From: Corynebacterium atypicum
Lineage (GTDB): Bacteria > Actinomycetota > Actinomycetes > Mycobacteriales > Mycobacteriaceae
Direction of reading: 5' to 3'
Length of the DNA stretch: 64,000 bases
NCBI RefSeq assembly: GCF_000732945.1
Contig: NZ_CP008944.1
Span: 776,553 to 840,552 of the forward strand
The translations under genes were made by a program, and so were the position numbers. Positions 52,601 through 62,684 of the stretch are shown here, in pieces (the stretch's first letter is position 1; each line of letters opens with the position of its first letter). Below the pieces are notes generated by a model. That model was not told the DNA's origin. It saw only the letters and a list, made by a program, of their open reading frames with translations, and searched no databases.

Positions 52601-53115
52601 ATCTCCACGGGGTGATCGAGGACGTAGACGAGCAGATCCTGAGCTTGTTCATTGAGGCCTGGAAGGACGTCCAAGCCGAATTTCCGCGCGTCTTCTCGAC
52701 GCTTTTCCCGGGTGGTACGGGACGCCTCGAGCTCACGGACCCAGACGACATGCTCACCACCGGGATCGAGCTGTCCGCCCGTCCGCCGGGCAAGAAAGTC
52801 GGGCGGCTGTCACTGCTGTCCGGCGGCGAGAAATCGCTGACCGCGCTCGCACTCCTCGTAGCAATCTTTCGGGCGCGCCCCAGCCCGTTCTACGTCCTCG
52901 ACGAGGTCGAGGCGGCGCTCGACGACGTCAATCTGCGCCGCCTGATCAACCTGCTCGAAGAGCTGAGGGAAGATTCCCAGCTGATCGTCATCACGCACCA
53001 GAAAGCGACCATGGATACCGCCAACGTGCTCTACGGGGTCACGATGCGTGACGACGGCGTGACCAGGGTGATCAGCCAACGGATGCGGCCGGTGGGCCAG
53101 AGCGACGTAGACTAA
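49645..53115 (+). CDS. smc: Chromosome partition protein SMC
   Basis: The 1156-residue condensin subunit organises and segregates the chromosome. The N-terminal ATPase half has [41 protein letters not shown] (Walker A). Two Ala/Glu/Arg coiled-coil arms (about 165-470 and 650-960) flank the hinge (about 490-640). The C-terminal half has the signature [14 protein letters not shown] and Walker B [14 protein letters not shown]. ATG at 49645 is set by the conserved [20 protein letters not shown] ends 10 nt upstream. The arms are exceptionally rich in Ala and Arg, in line with high GC. Confidence 0.97.
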   Translation: [1156 protein letters not shown]

Positions 53116-53228
53116 AATTCTTTCTGCCGTCAGCCCGCCGGGCACGTGCCAAAAGGCCTGAGCAGGCGGTGGCGACGCACTTATCCGATCAATCCGATGC
53201 ACACAGTGAAGAAGAGGAGCAGCTCGCA

Positions 53229-56200
53229 ATGAGCTTTGGCCAGGATTCTGCCGCCACGCCGTTTGCCGATCCCACCGATACGCTTTTGGGCTGGGCCTCG
53301 AAAAGCGAGCTGACCCTGGCCGAAGACATGGCCCAGCACGCGTGGTTTCCGCAGATTGGGCTCACCGACGATCAGCTCGAGCGCACCGAGCGCCTCTACG
53401 GGATCTTCCTTGCCCGGCAGATCGCGGCCGGCGCGTCGCTCGCTGCGCTGCTCGAGGTCACCCCCGCGCTCGCCGTGACCACCCTCATCGCGCGCGCCGG
53501 GCGGTTGCGCGCGGTCGGCGAGCTCGGCCAGGAATACCTGGCTGGCCTGGGGCTGAGCCCGAGCCCGGAGTCCACCGCCTTAGTCACCGAGTTCGCCGCG
53601 GGACGCCTCGACGGCCTGGGGCTCGAAGCGCCCGCCGGGGCGAGCGCGGAGGAGATTCTCGGGTTGCACGCCGGGTTGAATACGGCCGAGGTGCCGGCCC
53701 TGTTGGAGCTTCTCGATGAAGCTTCCCCGAACGCGTCCGGCCACCGAGACGAGATCCTCGCGGCCGTGAGTGCCCGCGCCGCGGACATGCCGATGACGGC
53801 GGCGAGTTTCCGGCTCAGCCCCGCCCACGCTGCGGAACTCGTCGACGGGATCGAGGCCGTGCGCGCATTTAGTCTTGAGCACCCTACCTCCTGGCTCGAT
53901 CGGGACCGCAGCCAGCTAACTCCTCGGCTGCCGCGGCGCGTGGACCACGCCGTGGTTGCGGAGCTCAGGGAGCGCCCGGTAGGCACCGAGTCGCGGGCCA
54001 GCGCGGTCGGCGTGGCCCCGCGCGAGCTGCGCCCGCGGCTCGTCTTCGACGCCGCGCGCAGCCGGGTGTGCCTGCGCCTGCCGGAGCAGCGCGTGGCTCA
54101 CGCACCGGGGTCGCGGGACGCCGAGGTCAGTTGGCGGGTGACCCAGGGTGGCACCACGCGGGTCTTTCGCACCCAGCGCGGCTGGGGCGAGAAAGACTAC
54201 GCGGAGGCCCTGGATGTGGCTGTAGAAAAGCCAGTCCAGGATGTGACCGTGGCGGACACCACCAACGGGATCACCTGGGTGGTCAACGTGGTTCCGGCGA
54301 GCGACCCAGCGGTCATCTTCGCTGCCAACGGCCAGTACCTCTCCGACAAGGCCTCGTTGCACCATTCGCGGCTGACCATCGTGGCACCCGCCGATGCCCG
54401 GTTGGTTGATGTGGTGGCCGGCGAGGACGTGTCGGTGGTGGAAACCGGCGCGGTGCACGGCTGGCAGGGCTGGAACTATCACGTGGTGGATTCCTCCCAG
54501 GCGGCGAGCCTGCAGGTGCTGCGCGCCGGGCAGGAGCCGTCGGCGATGTTCGCCCTGCGCAGCGTCGACCCGCGCCAGCGCGTGCGCTTCGTGCACCCGA
54601 GCGCGCCCTTAAGTGGCCTGCGTACCCATAACCGGCTGGCCGTGCACTCCGAAAGCCTCGTCGCGGAGTTCCCGCCGACTCTTTCCGGTACTACCGAAAT
54701 CTGGCAGCTGTCTATCGCCGCCTTCGCCGGGATCGGCGAGGCCACCGAAGAGATCGCCGAGCCGGAGCAGCTGGAGGTCCCGGCCGAGGGTGGCGAGTTT
54801 GCGATCTTTGACCCGGAGGCTTATGACGCCGCCTGGGTAGGGGAGTACCTCGTGCGCCTCAAGGGGCCCCGAAACGAGTCCTTCCGGCACCGCTTCGCCA
54901 TTATCGAAGGGCTCTTGGTGGAGCAGGACGTCGAGGGGGGCACCGCGTTGCGCATCCCGGCGGGCAAGGGGTTGTCCGCGGTGCGCGGGCGGCTGCGCAC
55001 CGGGGCCAAGCCCGTCTCGGTGGAGCCGGCCCGGCCGGTGGTCGGCGAGGACCAGGCTGCCATCGAGTTGGTCGCCGCGACGCAGGAAGGCGACCAGCTG
55101 CCGGTGACGTGGTCGCCGGCGGCGCTGAGGTTCCAGTTGCCGACCGCCTCGGAGCCGCCGCAATGGCGCACGAGCAGGATCTTTCTCACTGGCCGAGAGG
55201 TCGCTGACGCCGGGGCCCTGCGCGTGCGCGCCGGCGGGGAGCTTGAGCAGCCGAAAGTATCGGTACGCAACCGGCACGGCTCCCCGGTGCTGACCCGCGC
55301 GCTGAGCCGGGAGGACGCGTTGACGTGGTCGACTCCAACCAAGGAGATCGCCCAAGCGGTGCGGGTGCTGCCCCAGGGGCAGATCGACCTCGAGTGGTCC
55401 GACCCGGTTGCCCACCGCAGGGTGTCTGTGGCGTTGGCGCGGATCAGTGCCACGGCGCACGCCAGCGGGGTAGAGATCGACGATGGCGCGTTGCACTTTA
55501 GTGAGTTGAGTGACGACCGCCCGCTAGGCGTCTGGCTGTGGCCGGCCACCGCGCCGTGGGCACCGGCGCGCAAGATCGCCCAAGTGCAGCCGGTTACCCC
55601 GCTTCCGGAAGAACTCGTCGGCGCCGGCGACTTAAGCGTCCAGCTGTTCAGCGAGGACCCGTTTACCTCCTTGCGTGCGCCCGAGCACCCCGCTGACGTG
55701 GCCATGATGGCGGCGCAACCGGGCTACTTCAGCGACCAGGAGCCTCACTTAAGCCAGCTGTCCGCGTTTTTCTCAGGGTCGGTTGACACACCGCCTGCGG
55801 GTGCGGACGTACTGCCGATCATTTGGGATCACTTCGGCGCCACCGTGCGGAAGCAGGAGGTAGCCCGACGGGTCTTTCAGGAGGATCCGGCGACAGCGCT
55901 CCAGGCCTTGTCCAATTCGCTGGTGCCCGCGCACTTGCAGCCGGGAAGGATGATCTCCTCCGGGCTGGTGGCGCTGAACTTCGGTGCTGCAGGTACCGGT
56001 CGCGACGAGGATCAGCACCGGTCCGCGTGGATCGCCGCGTTGCTCGCCCTGGGTGAGCTCGCCGTGGCGCTCGACGAGGGGCAGCAGCAAGAGGCAGTCC
56101 ATATCCTCGACCGACTCGAGGCGCTGGCGGGCCACCGGCTGGTAGAAACGGTGCTCACTGGCAGGGATGCCACCCTCGATACCGCCGTCATCGATAGCTC

Positions 56201-56705
56201 CACGGTGCGCATCGCGCAGATGAATCCGGCGCAGCAGGAGCAGCTGATCTCGATGTTTTTTGCCAACGCAGACATCGTGCCCGGCCCGATGATGGCCGAC
56301 GGCCAGCGCCTGATGGCGATCTTCGAGACGTTCCGCAGACGCGACGAGCTCACCGAGATCGTCGCCAGCGAGGGGCTGATCAAGCCTGCCGTGAAGCTCC
56401 TGCGCGCCGTGCGCGGGGCAAACCGGGGGCTCTACGCGGCGGCGCGGGTGCGCTTTGACAAGATCGAGGGCGTGAACACCGAGCAGCGAGAGAACGCGTG
56501 GGCGCTCGCCCCGGTGATCTCGCTGGTGTTTGCCCTGGCTGCGCGGCTGCACGCCCATGGGATGATCGGCAAATCCGCGACGCTCGGCGACGCGCTTGCC
56601 GGGTGGTCGCAACTAGCCGACGTCGTGCCCGACCTGGTCACTGGCGATCTCTTATCGGCTGAGGCGATGGTCCTGGCCGCGAAGGCCGCGAAGGCCAGCA
56701 GCTAG
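53229..56705 (+). CDS. Very large protein of unknown function between smc and ftsY
   Basis: The 1158-residue protein is not recognised. It has no signal, no membrane segment and no P-loop. The first 330 residues look helical; residues about 330-800 look beta-rich, with repeated Val/Ala/Glu strands (LQVLRAGQEPSAMFALRSVDP, LRVRAGGELEQPKVSVRNRHG). The last 300 are helical again. GAAGAGGAGC lies about 9 nt before ATG 53229, which is preferred over GTG 53169, 60 nt upstream. Codon use matches smc and ftsY, so it is a resident gene. Its place suggests a chromosome or envelope role, but that is a guess. Confidence 0.8.
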   Translation: MSFGQDSAATPFADPTDTLLGWASKSELTLAEDMAQHAWFPQIGLTDDQLERTERLYGIFLARQIAAGASLAALLEVTPALAVTTLIARAGRLRAVGELGQEYLAGLGLSPSPESTALVTEFAAGRLDGLGLEAPAGASAEEILGLHAGLNTAEVPALLELLDEASPNASGHRDEILAAVSARAADMPMTAASFRLSPAHAAELVDGIEAVRAFSLEHPTSWLDRDRSQLTPRLPRRVDHAVVAELRERPVGTESRASAVGVAPRELRPRLVFDAARSRVCLRLPEQRVAHAPGSRDAEVSWRVTQGGTTRVFRTQRGWGEKDYAEALDVAVEKPVQDVTVADTTNGITWVVNVVPASDPAVIFAANGQYLSDKASLHHSRLTIVAPADARLVDVVAGEDVSVVETGAVHGWQGWNYHVVDSSQAASLQVLRAGQEPSAMFALRSVDPRQRVRFVHPSAPLSGLRTHNRLAVHSESLVAEFPPTLSGTTEIWQLSIAAFAGIGEATEEIAEPEQLEVPAEGGEFAIFDPEAYDAAWVGEYLVRLKGPRNESFRHRFAIIEGLLVEQDVEGGTALRIPAGKGLSAVRGRLRTGAKPVSVEPARPVVGEDQAAIELVAATQEGDQLPVTWSPAALRFQLPTASEPPQWRTSRIFLTGREVADAGALRVRAGGELEQPKVSVRNRHGSPVLTRALSREDALTWSTPTKEIAQAVRVLPQGQIDLEWSDPVAHRRVSVALARISATAHASGVEIDDGALHFSELSDDRPLGVWLWPATAPWAPARKIAQVQPVTPLPEELVGAGDLSVQLFSEDPFTSLRAPEHPADVAMMAAQPGYFSDQEPHLSQLSAFFSGSVDTPPAGADVLPIIWDHFGATVRKQEVARRVFQEDPATALQALSNSLVPAHLQPGRMISSGLVALNFGAAGTGRDEDQHRSAWIAALLALGELAVALDEGQQQEAVHILDRLEALAGHRLVETVLTGRDATLDTAVIDSSTVRIAQMNPAQQEQLISMFFANADIVPGPMMADGQRLMAIFETFRRRDELTEIVASEGLIKPAVKLLRAVRGANRGLYAAARVRFDKIEGVNTEQRENAWALAPVISLVFALAARLHAHGMIGKSATLGDALAGWSQLADVVPDLVTGDLLSAEAMVLAAKAAKASS

Positions 56706-56767
56706 GAGAAGCCTCTTGTGGGCCCCTGCGCGACCCCCGCGGCTGCGCGGGAAGCCGCGAAGCTGCC

Positions 56768-58297
56768 ATGATGGGGGGCATGTCGAATTCCATGATCCTT
56801 ATCAGCGTGGGGCTGATCGCGGCCGTCGTCATCATCGCGCTTGTCGCCTTGGTCATCGTTGGCCGGCGCCGCGCCGCCTCGAAGACCGTCTCCTTCCATA
56901 AGGAAGAAGAGCCCAAGGAGCTGACCCAGCAGGAGAAATCTGGAAACTACCAAGCTAAGGGGGGTTTTAACTTCTCCTCCGGCGCAGCTGCCCCCGGAGC
57001 GGCCGTAGCGGACTTCACCGGAAATCCCCGGGAGCACGAAGCTGTGGCGACGCCGGCGGACCAGCCGGCCTCGCAGGAAGCCGATTCTACGGCCGCAGAA
57101 CACGACCCGGAACCGGCGCCGGCCGCTCAACCCGAGCCGGAGCCCGAGCCTGAAGTTGCGCCGAAACGCGAGCCGGAGGCCGTGGAACGCGACGTGACGC
57201 CCGAGCCGGAGCCCGAACCGGATGCCGTGGAAAGCGACGCCGCCGAGCAGGATGCTCGCGAGGCCGCGGCCGCTGCGGCGGCCGCGGTGGCGGCGGCTGC
57301 GGAGGCTAAGGCCCAGCCACAGGCGGAGCCGGAGCAACCTGCGGTGGTAGCGGAGCCGACCGCTCGCGAGGACATCGCCCCGGTGGACGGCCGGATGGGC
57401 CGGCTGCGTGGGCGGCTCTCCCGCTCGCAGAACATGATCGGGAAGTCCGTGCTGGGCATCTTGTCTGCCGGCGATCTCGACGAGGACGCGTGGGAGGAGA
57501 TCGAAGACACCCTGATCATGGCCGACCTGGGTACCAAGGTCACCATGGAGGTCGTGGACAAGCTGCGCGAGCGCATCGCCACGCGCGGCGTTTCTTCAGA
57601 GGCCGAGGCCCGCGACATGCTGCGCGAGGTACTTATCGAGGTCGCCCGCCCGGAACTAGATCGCTCGATCAAGGCGATGCCCTACGACGGCAAGCCGGCC
57701 GTGATCCTCATGGTCGGCGTCAACGGCACCGGTAAGACCACGACCACGGGCAAGCTGGGTCGCGTGCTCGTCTCGATGGGCCACTCGGTGGTCTTCGGCG
57801 CTGCGGATACCTTCCGTGCCGCTGCGGCCGACCAGCTTGAAACCTGGGCGCGCCGCGTGGGCGCAACCACCGTGCGCGGCAAAGAGGGCGCGGACCCGGC
57901 CTCGGTCGCCTTCGACGCGGTCGCCCGCGGGGCAGAGGAGAACGTCGACGTGGTGCTCATCGACACCGCCGGGCGATTCCACACCTCGGTGGGGCTGATG
58001 GATCAGCTGGGCAAGGTCAAGCGGGTCGTCGAAAAGCGCGCCAAGGTTGACGAGGTACTGCTCGTGTTGGACGCGACTGTGGGGCAGAACGGCCTGATGC
58101 AGGCGCGGACCTTCCGCGACGTGGTGGATATCTCCGGGGTGGTGCTGACCAAGCTCGACGGCACCGCCAAGGGGGGCATCGTCTTCCAAGTCCAAGAGGA
58201 GCTCGGAGTGCCCGTCAAACTCGTTGGTTTGGGCGAGGGTGCAGACGACCTGGCCCCCTTCGAGGTAGACAGCTTTGTCGACGCCCTGCTGGGCTAG
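56768..58297 (+). CDS. ftsY: Signal recognition particle receptor FtsY
   Basis: FtsY docks the SRP-ribosome complex at the membrane. The 509-residue protein starts with a true membrane anchor (ILISVGLIAAVVIIALVALVIVG). A 150-residue acidic Pro/Glu/Ala linker with EPEPEPE runs follows, then the NG GTPase: G1 GVNGTGKTTTTGKLGR, DTFRAAAADQLETWA, G3 DTAGRFHTSVGLMDQL and TKLDGTAKGG. A membrane-spanning N-terminus is usual in actinobacteria. ATG codons at 56768 and 56780 are both possible. It pairs functionally with Ffh, encoded 2.5 kb downstream. Confidence 0.95.
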   Translation: MMGGMSNSMILISVGLIAAVVIIALVALVIVGRRRAASKTVSFHKEEEPKELTQQEKSGNYQAKGGFNFSSGAAAPGAAVADFTGNPREHEAVATPADQPASQEADSTAAEHDPEPAPAAQPEPEPEPEVAPKREPEAVERDVTPEPEPEPDAVESDAAEQDAREAAAAAAAAVAAAAEAKAQPQAEPEQPAVVAEPTAREDIAPVDGRMGRLRGRLSRSQNMIGKSVLGILSAGDLDEDAWEEIEDTLIMADLGTKVTMEVVDKLRERIATRGVSSEAEARDMLREVLIEVARPELDRSIKAMPYDGKPAVILMVGVNGTGKTTTTGKLGRVLVSMGHSVVFGAADTFRAAAADQLETWARRVGATTVRGKEGADPASVAFDAVARGAEENVDVVLIDTAGRFHTSVGLMDQLGKVKRVVEKRAKVDEVLLVLDATVGQNGLMQARTFRDVVDISGVVLTKLDGTAKGGIVFQVQEELGVPVKLVGLGEGADDLAPFEVDSFVDALLG

Positions 58298-58645
<348 letters not shown>

Positions 58646-58649
58646 GGCG

Positions 58650-60737
58650 GTGGCCGCACCCGTCTACCGCGAAGTGGCGGCGAAGTTGCGCCAAGTCCCG
58701 CTGCCCGAGGGCACGGCACTGGCGGCGACCGGTTCCTTGGCGCGCGGGGAGATGACCCCGTATTCCGACGTCGACCTGCTGCTCATCCACGACGAACAGG
58801 CGGCGCTGCGAGCGCGCGACGTCGACAAGCTCTGGGACGCGGCCCGAGACACCGGATTTCGGGTGGATTTTGCGGTGCGCACGCCGCGGGAAAATGCCGG
58901 CATCGTGGCTGCGGATCCCAAGTCTGCCCTCGCGCTTCTTGACGTCCGCTTGCTGCATGGCAGATCGGACTTGGTGGACAGCACCCGAAGGAAAGTGCTC
59001 GCGGCGTGGCGGGCGGGCCTGATGCGCTACTTCGACCAGGTCGTTGAAGAAGCCATCGCCCGGTGGCGGCGCTCGGGTGCGATCGTGGCGATGACCAGGC
59101 CAGATATCAAGAACGGCCGCGGGGGCTTGCGGGACCACGAACTGCTGATGGCGCTCGCGCTCTCCCAGCTGGTCCACGTGCCAGACCTCAGCGCCGAGCG
59201 CGGCCTGCTGTTGTCCGTGCGCGCGCAACTGCACCGGGCGGCACGCCGGCACATGGACGTGCTCGAGCCCGAATTTGCCGAAGACATCGCCCCGCAGCTG
59301 GGTTTCGCCGATCGCTTTGCCCTCGCGCACGCCATTATCGCCGCCGGTGCCAAGATCCAAAAGGAACTCAACGGCGCGATGAACTTAAGCCAGGACGTGT
59401 TCCACCGCCGCCAGCGCGCGGTCCGCCCCGCCCGGCGCCCCCTCGACGTTGATGTGGTCGAGGCCGGCGGCGAGGTGCACCTCGCGCGTAGCGCCCGCCG
59501 CGATGACCCGGCGCTGCCGCTGCGCGTCGCCGCGGCGTCCGCGCGCGCAACCCTGCCGGTAGCGGAAGCCACCTGGGACCAACTGCGCGGTGTCGCGGCT
59601 TTGCCTGCCCGCTGGCCGCGCCCCGTGGTCGAAGACTTCCTCGCCGCACTATCATCGCCCCAGTTGACGCGCGACAACGTCACCGCGCTCGACCAGCGCG
59701 GCCTCTGGCAGCGCTACGTGCCCCAGTGGCCGCACATCCGCGGGCTTATGCCTCGGGAACGCACCCACATCCACACCGTCGACCGCCACAGCCTCGAGAC
59801 TGTCGCCGGGTGCGCGAAGCTGCTGCTGCGCGTATCGCGCCCCGACTTGTTGCTGATCGCCGGCCTGTACCACGACGTCGGCAAGCGAGAACCCCGGAAG
59901 CGCCCGCACGCTATCGTGGGCGCGGAGGCGGTCGCCCGCTTCGCTGCCACCCTGGGTCTGCCGCTGCGCGAGCGGTCTTGCCTGCAAACCGTGGTCGCTG
60001 AGCATGCGCTGTTCGCCCAGATCGCCACGACGATGGACCCCGCATCGCCCGCAGCCCTCGCCCGGCTCTTGGACGCGACCGGACACGATCTGTGCATCAT
60101 CGAGTTGCTCGCCGCGCTCGTCGAGGCAGACTCCCGGGCCACCGGGCCGGGGGTGTGGACGCGCAGCCTCTCCTACGGGCGTGACGTGCTGCTGGCGCGG
60201 GCGCGATCGTCGCTGGCGCGCTTCCATCCCGTGGCTCCCGCAGTCGCCGCAGAGCACCAGATGCGGCTGCGCGAGAAGCCCGACAACCGACTGGTCCTTT
60301 CCTGGCGTGGCCCCATGGCAGGGCTCGTACGCCTGGTCGCCGCCTGCCACCACCACGCCTGGCTCATCAGCTCGGCGCGGTGCCGCAGCGAAGGCGACGA
60401 AGTGCTGGCGGAACTCGAAGTGCGCTCGGCTACTCAGGCGAGCCTGGAACTAGCGGTCATCCACCAGGCGTTCCAATCCGGGCAGAAATTCGAGATCCCG
60501 CGGCCCGGCATGGGGCCCGCCGCCGTGCTCTGGCAGGGGCGGTACTGCGATGTGCGCACCCGGGACCGCCCCGGGGTTCTCGCCGCGCTGGTGGCCCTCC
60601 TGCCCAGCTTCGAGTGGCTCGACGTGCGCACCGTCGGTGCGAGCGTCATCGCCCGGGTGGCCCTCCGCGCCCGACCGGAGCCTGGGGAGCGCGCCGCCAT
60701 CGGCGAGCAGGTCAGCCGGGTGCTTGGGGGGATGTAA
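58650..60737 (+). CDS. glnD: PII nucleotidyltransferase / PII-removing enzyme GlnD
   Basis: The 695-residue enzyme modifies and demodifies GlnK. The nucleotidyltransferase site GSLARGEMTPYSDVDLLLIHD is near the N-terminus, the HD hydrolase motif YHDVGKREPRKRPHAIVGAEAVARFA lies in the middle, and an ACT-type regulatory domain with RTRDRPGVLAALVALLP ends the protein. It is shorter than the roughly 890-residue proteobacterial form but close to other actinobacterial ones. It starts with GTG 4 nt after glnK, so the pair is co-translated. Confidence 0.93.
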   Translation: MAAPVYREVAAKLRQVPLPEGTALAATGSLARGEMTPYSDVDLLLIHDEQAALRARDVDKLWDAARDTGFRVDFAVRTPRENAGIVAADPKSALALLDVRLLHGRSDLVDSTRRKVLAAWRAGLMRYFDQVVEEAIARWRRSGAIVAMTRPDIKNGRGGLRDHELLMALALSQLVHVPDLSAERGLLLSVRAQLHRAARRHMDVLEPEFAEDIAPQLGFADRFALAHAIIAAGAKIQKELNGAMNLSQDVFHRRQRAVRPARRPLDVDVVEAGGEVHLARSARRDDPALPLRVAAASARATLPVAEATWDQLRGVAALPARWPRPVVEDFLAALSSPQLTRDNVTALDQRGLWQRYVPQWPHIRGLMPRERTHIHTVDRHSLETVAGCAKLLLRVSRPDLLLIAGLYHDVGKREPRKRPHAIVGAEAVARFAATLGLPLRERSCLQTVVAEHALFAQIATTMDPASPAALARLLDATGHDLCIIELLAALVEADSRATGPGVWTRSLSYGRDVLLARARSSLARFHPVAPAVAAEHQMRLREKPDNRLVLSWRGPMAGLVRLVAACHHHAWLISSARCRSEGDEVLAELEVRSATQASLELAVIHQAFQSGQKFEIPRPGMGPAAVLWQGRYCDVRTRDRPGVLAALVALLPSFEWLDVRTVGASVIARVALRARPEPGERAAIGEQVSRVLGGM

Positions 60738-60815
60738 CCTACCGATCGCCGGCGGCTACCATATAAGATCGATCCAGCTCACCGTAACGAGAATCGAAAG
60801 GCAGCCTTCAGAATC

Positions 60816-62432
60816 GTGTTTGAGTCACTGTCCGATCGGCTCTCCGGAGCGCTCAAAGGCATCCGGGGCAAGGGGAAACTAACCGAGGCGGACATCAACG
60901 CCACCGCGCGTGAAATCCGTCTTGCGCTGCTGGAGGCCGACGTCTCGCTTACGGTAGTGCGGGCCTTTATCAAGCGGGTGAAGGAGCGCGCCCTAGGCGC
61001 GGAGGTCTCCCAGGCGCTCAACCCCGCCCAGCAGGTGATCAAGATCGTTAACGACGAGCTCACCGCCATCTTGGGCGGCGAGGCCCGCCGGATCACGCTG
61101 GCCAAGCGCCCGCCTACAGTTATCATGCTGGCCGGCTTGCAGGGCGCCGGTAAAACCACGCTGGCCGGAAAGTTGGCGCGGTATCTGGCCAAGCAGGGCC
61201 ACACCCCGATGCTCGCGGCGTGCGACTTGCAGCGCCCGGGAGCGGTGCAGCAGCTGCAGATCGTCGGCGAGCGCGCCGGGGTTCCCATATTCGCCCCGGA
61301 GCCGGGCGCCTCGATCGATTCGGCCGACGATTCGGGCGAGGGTACGCGCTCGTTCGGTGACCCGGTCGCCGTTGCCCGCGCCGCTGTGGAAGAGGCTCGG
61401 CGAGCCCAGCACGACGTGGTGATCGTCGATACAGCCGGCCGCCTCGGCATCGACCAGACGTTGATGGACCAGGCACGCAGCATCCGCGACGCGATCAACC
61501 CGGACGAGGTCTTCTTCGTCATCGACGCGATGATCGGCCAGGACGCGGTGACCACGGCGGAGGCGTTCCGCGACGGCGTGGACTTTACCGGTGTGGTGCT
61601 CACCAAGCTCGACGGCGACGCCCGCGGCGGCGCGGCGCTGTCCATCCGCGAGGTGACCGGCAAACCGGTCATGTTCGCATCTACCGGCGAGAAGCTCGAG
61701 GACTTCGACGTCTTCCACCCGGAGCGGATGGCGAGCCGTATTCTGGGCATGGGCGACGTGCTCACGCTGATCGAGCAGGCCGAGGGCATGGTGGACGAGT
61801 CCACCGCCCAGGAGACCGCCAAGAAGATCGGCTCGGGGGAGCTCACCCTCGAGGACTTCTTGGACATGATGCTCATGGTCCGGCGCATGGGGCCGATGGG
61901 CAACCTGCTCAAGATGCTGCCGGGCAAAGAGATGGCCCAGATGGCGGACATGGTCGATGAGAAGCAGCTCGACCGGATCCAGGCGATCATCCGCGGTATG
62001 ACGCCCGCCGAGCGCGCCAACCCGAAGATCCTCAACGCCTCGCGGCGCAAGCGCATCGCCCAGGGATCCGGCGTCAAGGTCTCTGCCATCAACCAACTGG
62101 TCGAGCGGTTCAACCAGGCGAAGAAGATGATGGGCAAGATGGGCGGAGCCTTCGGCCTGGGCGGCTCGAAGCGCAGCGCCACCAAGAAAAAGCCCAAGGG
62201 CCGGAAGAACAAGAAGGGCAAGCGCAAGGGCGCAGTCCAGCGAGGTGGCCAGGCGCCAGGCATGGGCATGCCCGACATGAACGAGTTGAAGAAGCTCCAG
62301 GAGCAGATGGGCAACTCCGGCGGCATGCCCGGATTTGGCGGCATGGGCGCCCCGAAGCTACCGAAGGGGATGGAAAACATCGACCTGAGCAATCTGGACT
62401 TTGGGCAGGCCGGCAAGCGCGGTCGCCGATAG
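60816..62432 (+). CDS. ffh: Signal recognition particle protein Ffh
   Basis: The 538-residue SRP GTPase binds signal sequences and 4.5S RNA. The N domain starts MFESLSDRLSGALKGIRGKGKLTEADI. G1 is LAGLQGAGKTTLAGKLARYL, G3 VDTAGRLGIDQTLMDQ and TKLDGDARGG. The Met-rich M domain (about 300-435) has MMLMVRRMGPMGNLLKMLPG and the RNA-binding GSGVKVSAINQLVERF. A Lys/Gly/Met-rich C-terminal tail of about 90 residues follows. The start is GTG at 60816, with AAAGG about 11 nt upstream and a TATAAGAT -10-like element near 60762. Confidence 0.96.
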   Translation: MFESLSDRLSGALKGIRGKGKLTEADINATAREIRLALLEADVSLTVVRAFIKRVKERALGAEVSQALNPAQQVIKIVNDELTAILGGEARRITLAKRPPTVIMLAGLQGAGKTTLAGKLARYLAKQGHTPMLAACDLQRPGAVQQLQIVGERAGVPIFAPEPGASIDSADDSGEGTRSFGDPVAVARAAVEEARRAQHDVVIVDTAGRLGIDQTLMDQARSIRDAINPDEVFFVIDAMIGQDAVTTAEAFRDGVDFTGVVLTKLDGDARGGAALSIREVTGKPVMFASTGEKLEDFDVFHPERMASRILGMGDVLTLIEQAEGMVDESTAQETAKKIGSGELTLEDFLDMMLMVRRMGPMGNLLKMLPGKEMAQMADMVDEKQLDRIQAIIRGMTPAERANPKILNASRRKRIAQGSGVKVSAINQLVERFNQAKKMMGKMGGAFGLGGSKRSATKKKPKGRKNKKGKRKGAVQRGGQAPGMGMPDMNELKKLQEQMGNSGGMPGFGGMGAPKLPKGMENIDLSNLDFGQAGKRGRR

Positions 62433-62446
62433 CTGGGGGCGGTGGA

Positions 62447-62464
62447 ACGCCGCCGCGGCGGCGT
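62447..62464. repeat. Perfect 18-bp GC palindrome after ffh
   Basis: ACGCCGCCGCGGCGGCGT is an uninterrupted inverted repeat 15 nt past the ffh stop codon. It could cap the ffh transcript as a hairpin, but it has no T-tract. Confidence 0.4.
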
Positions 62465-62684
62465 AGCTACCAGGCTTGTCCGGCACCCGATTTTTGCCGG
62501 CCGTACTACGGCAGGTAAGGTAGGCCGGGTTGTGCACTCCCGCACGCCTTAGCTGCGTCTATGCCCCAACCGACCCCGGTCGGCGGGCCTGATCACGACG
62601 CAGCCTAAAGATGAAGGGCTGAACCGGCCCGCGAGCTTGTCGCGGGTGACCGTACTGCCCAGTGACCAGAAAGGATAAGCCAGT

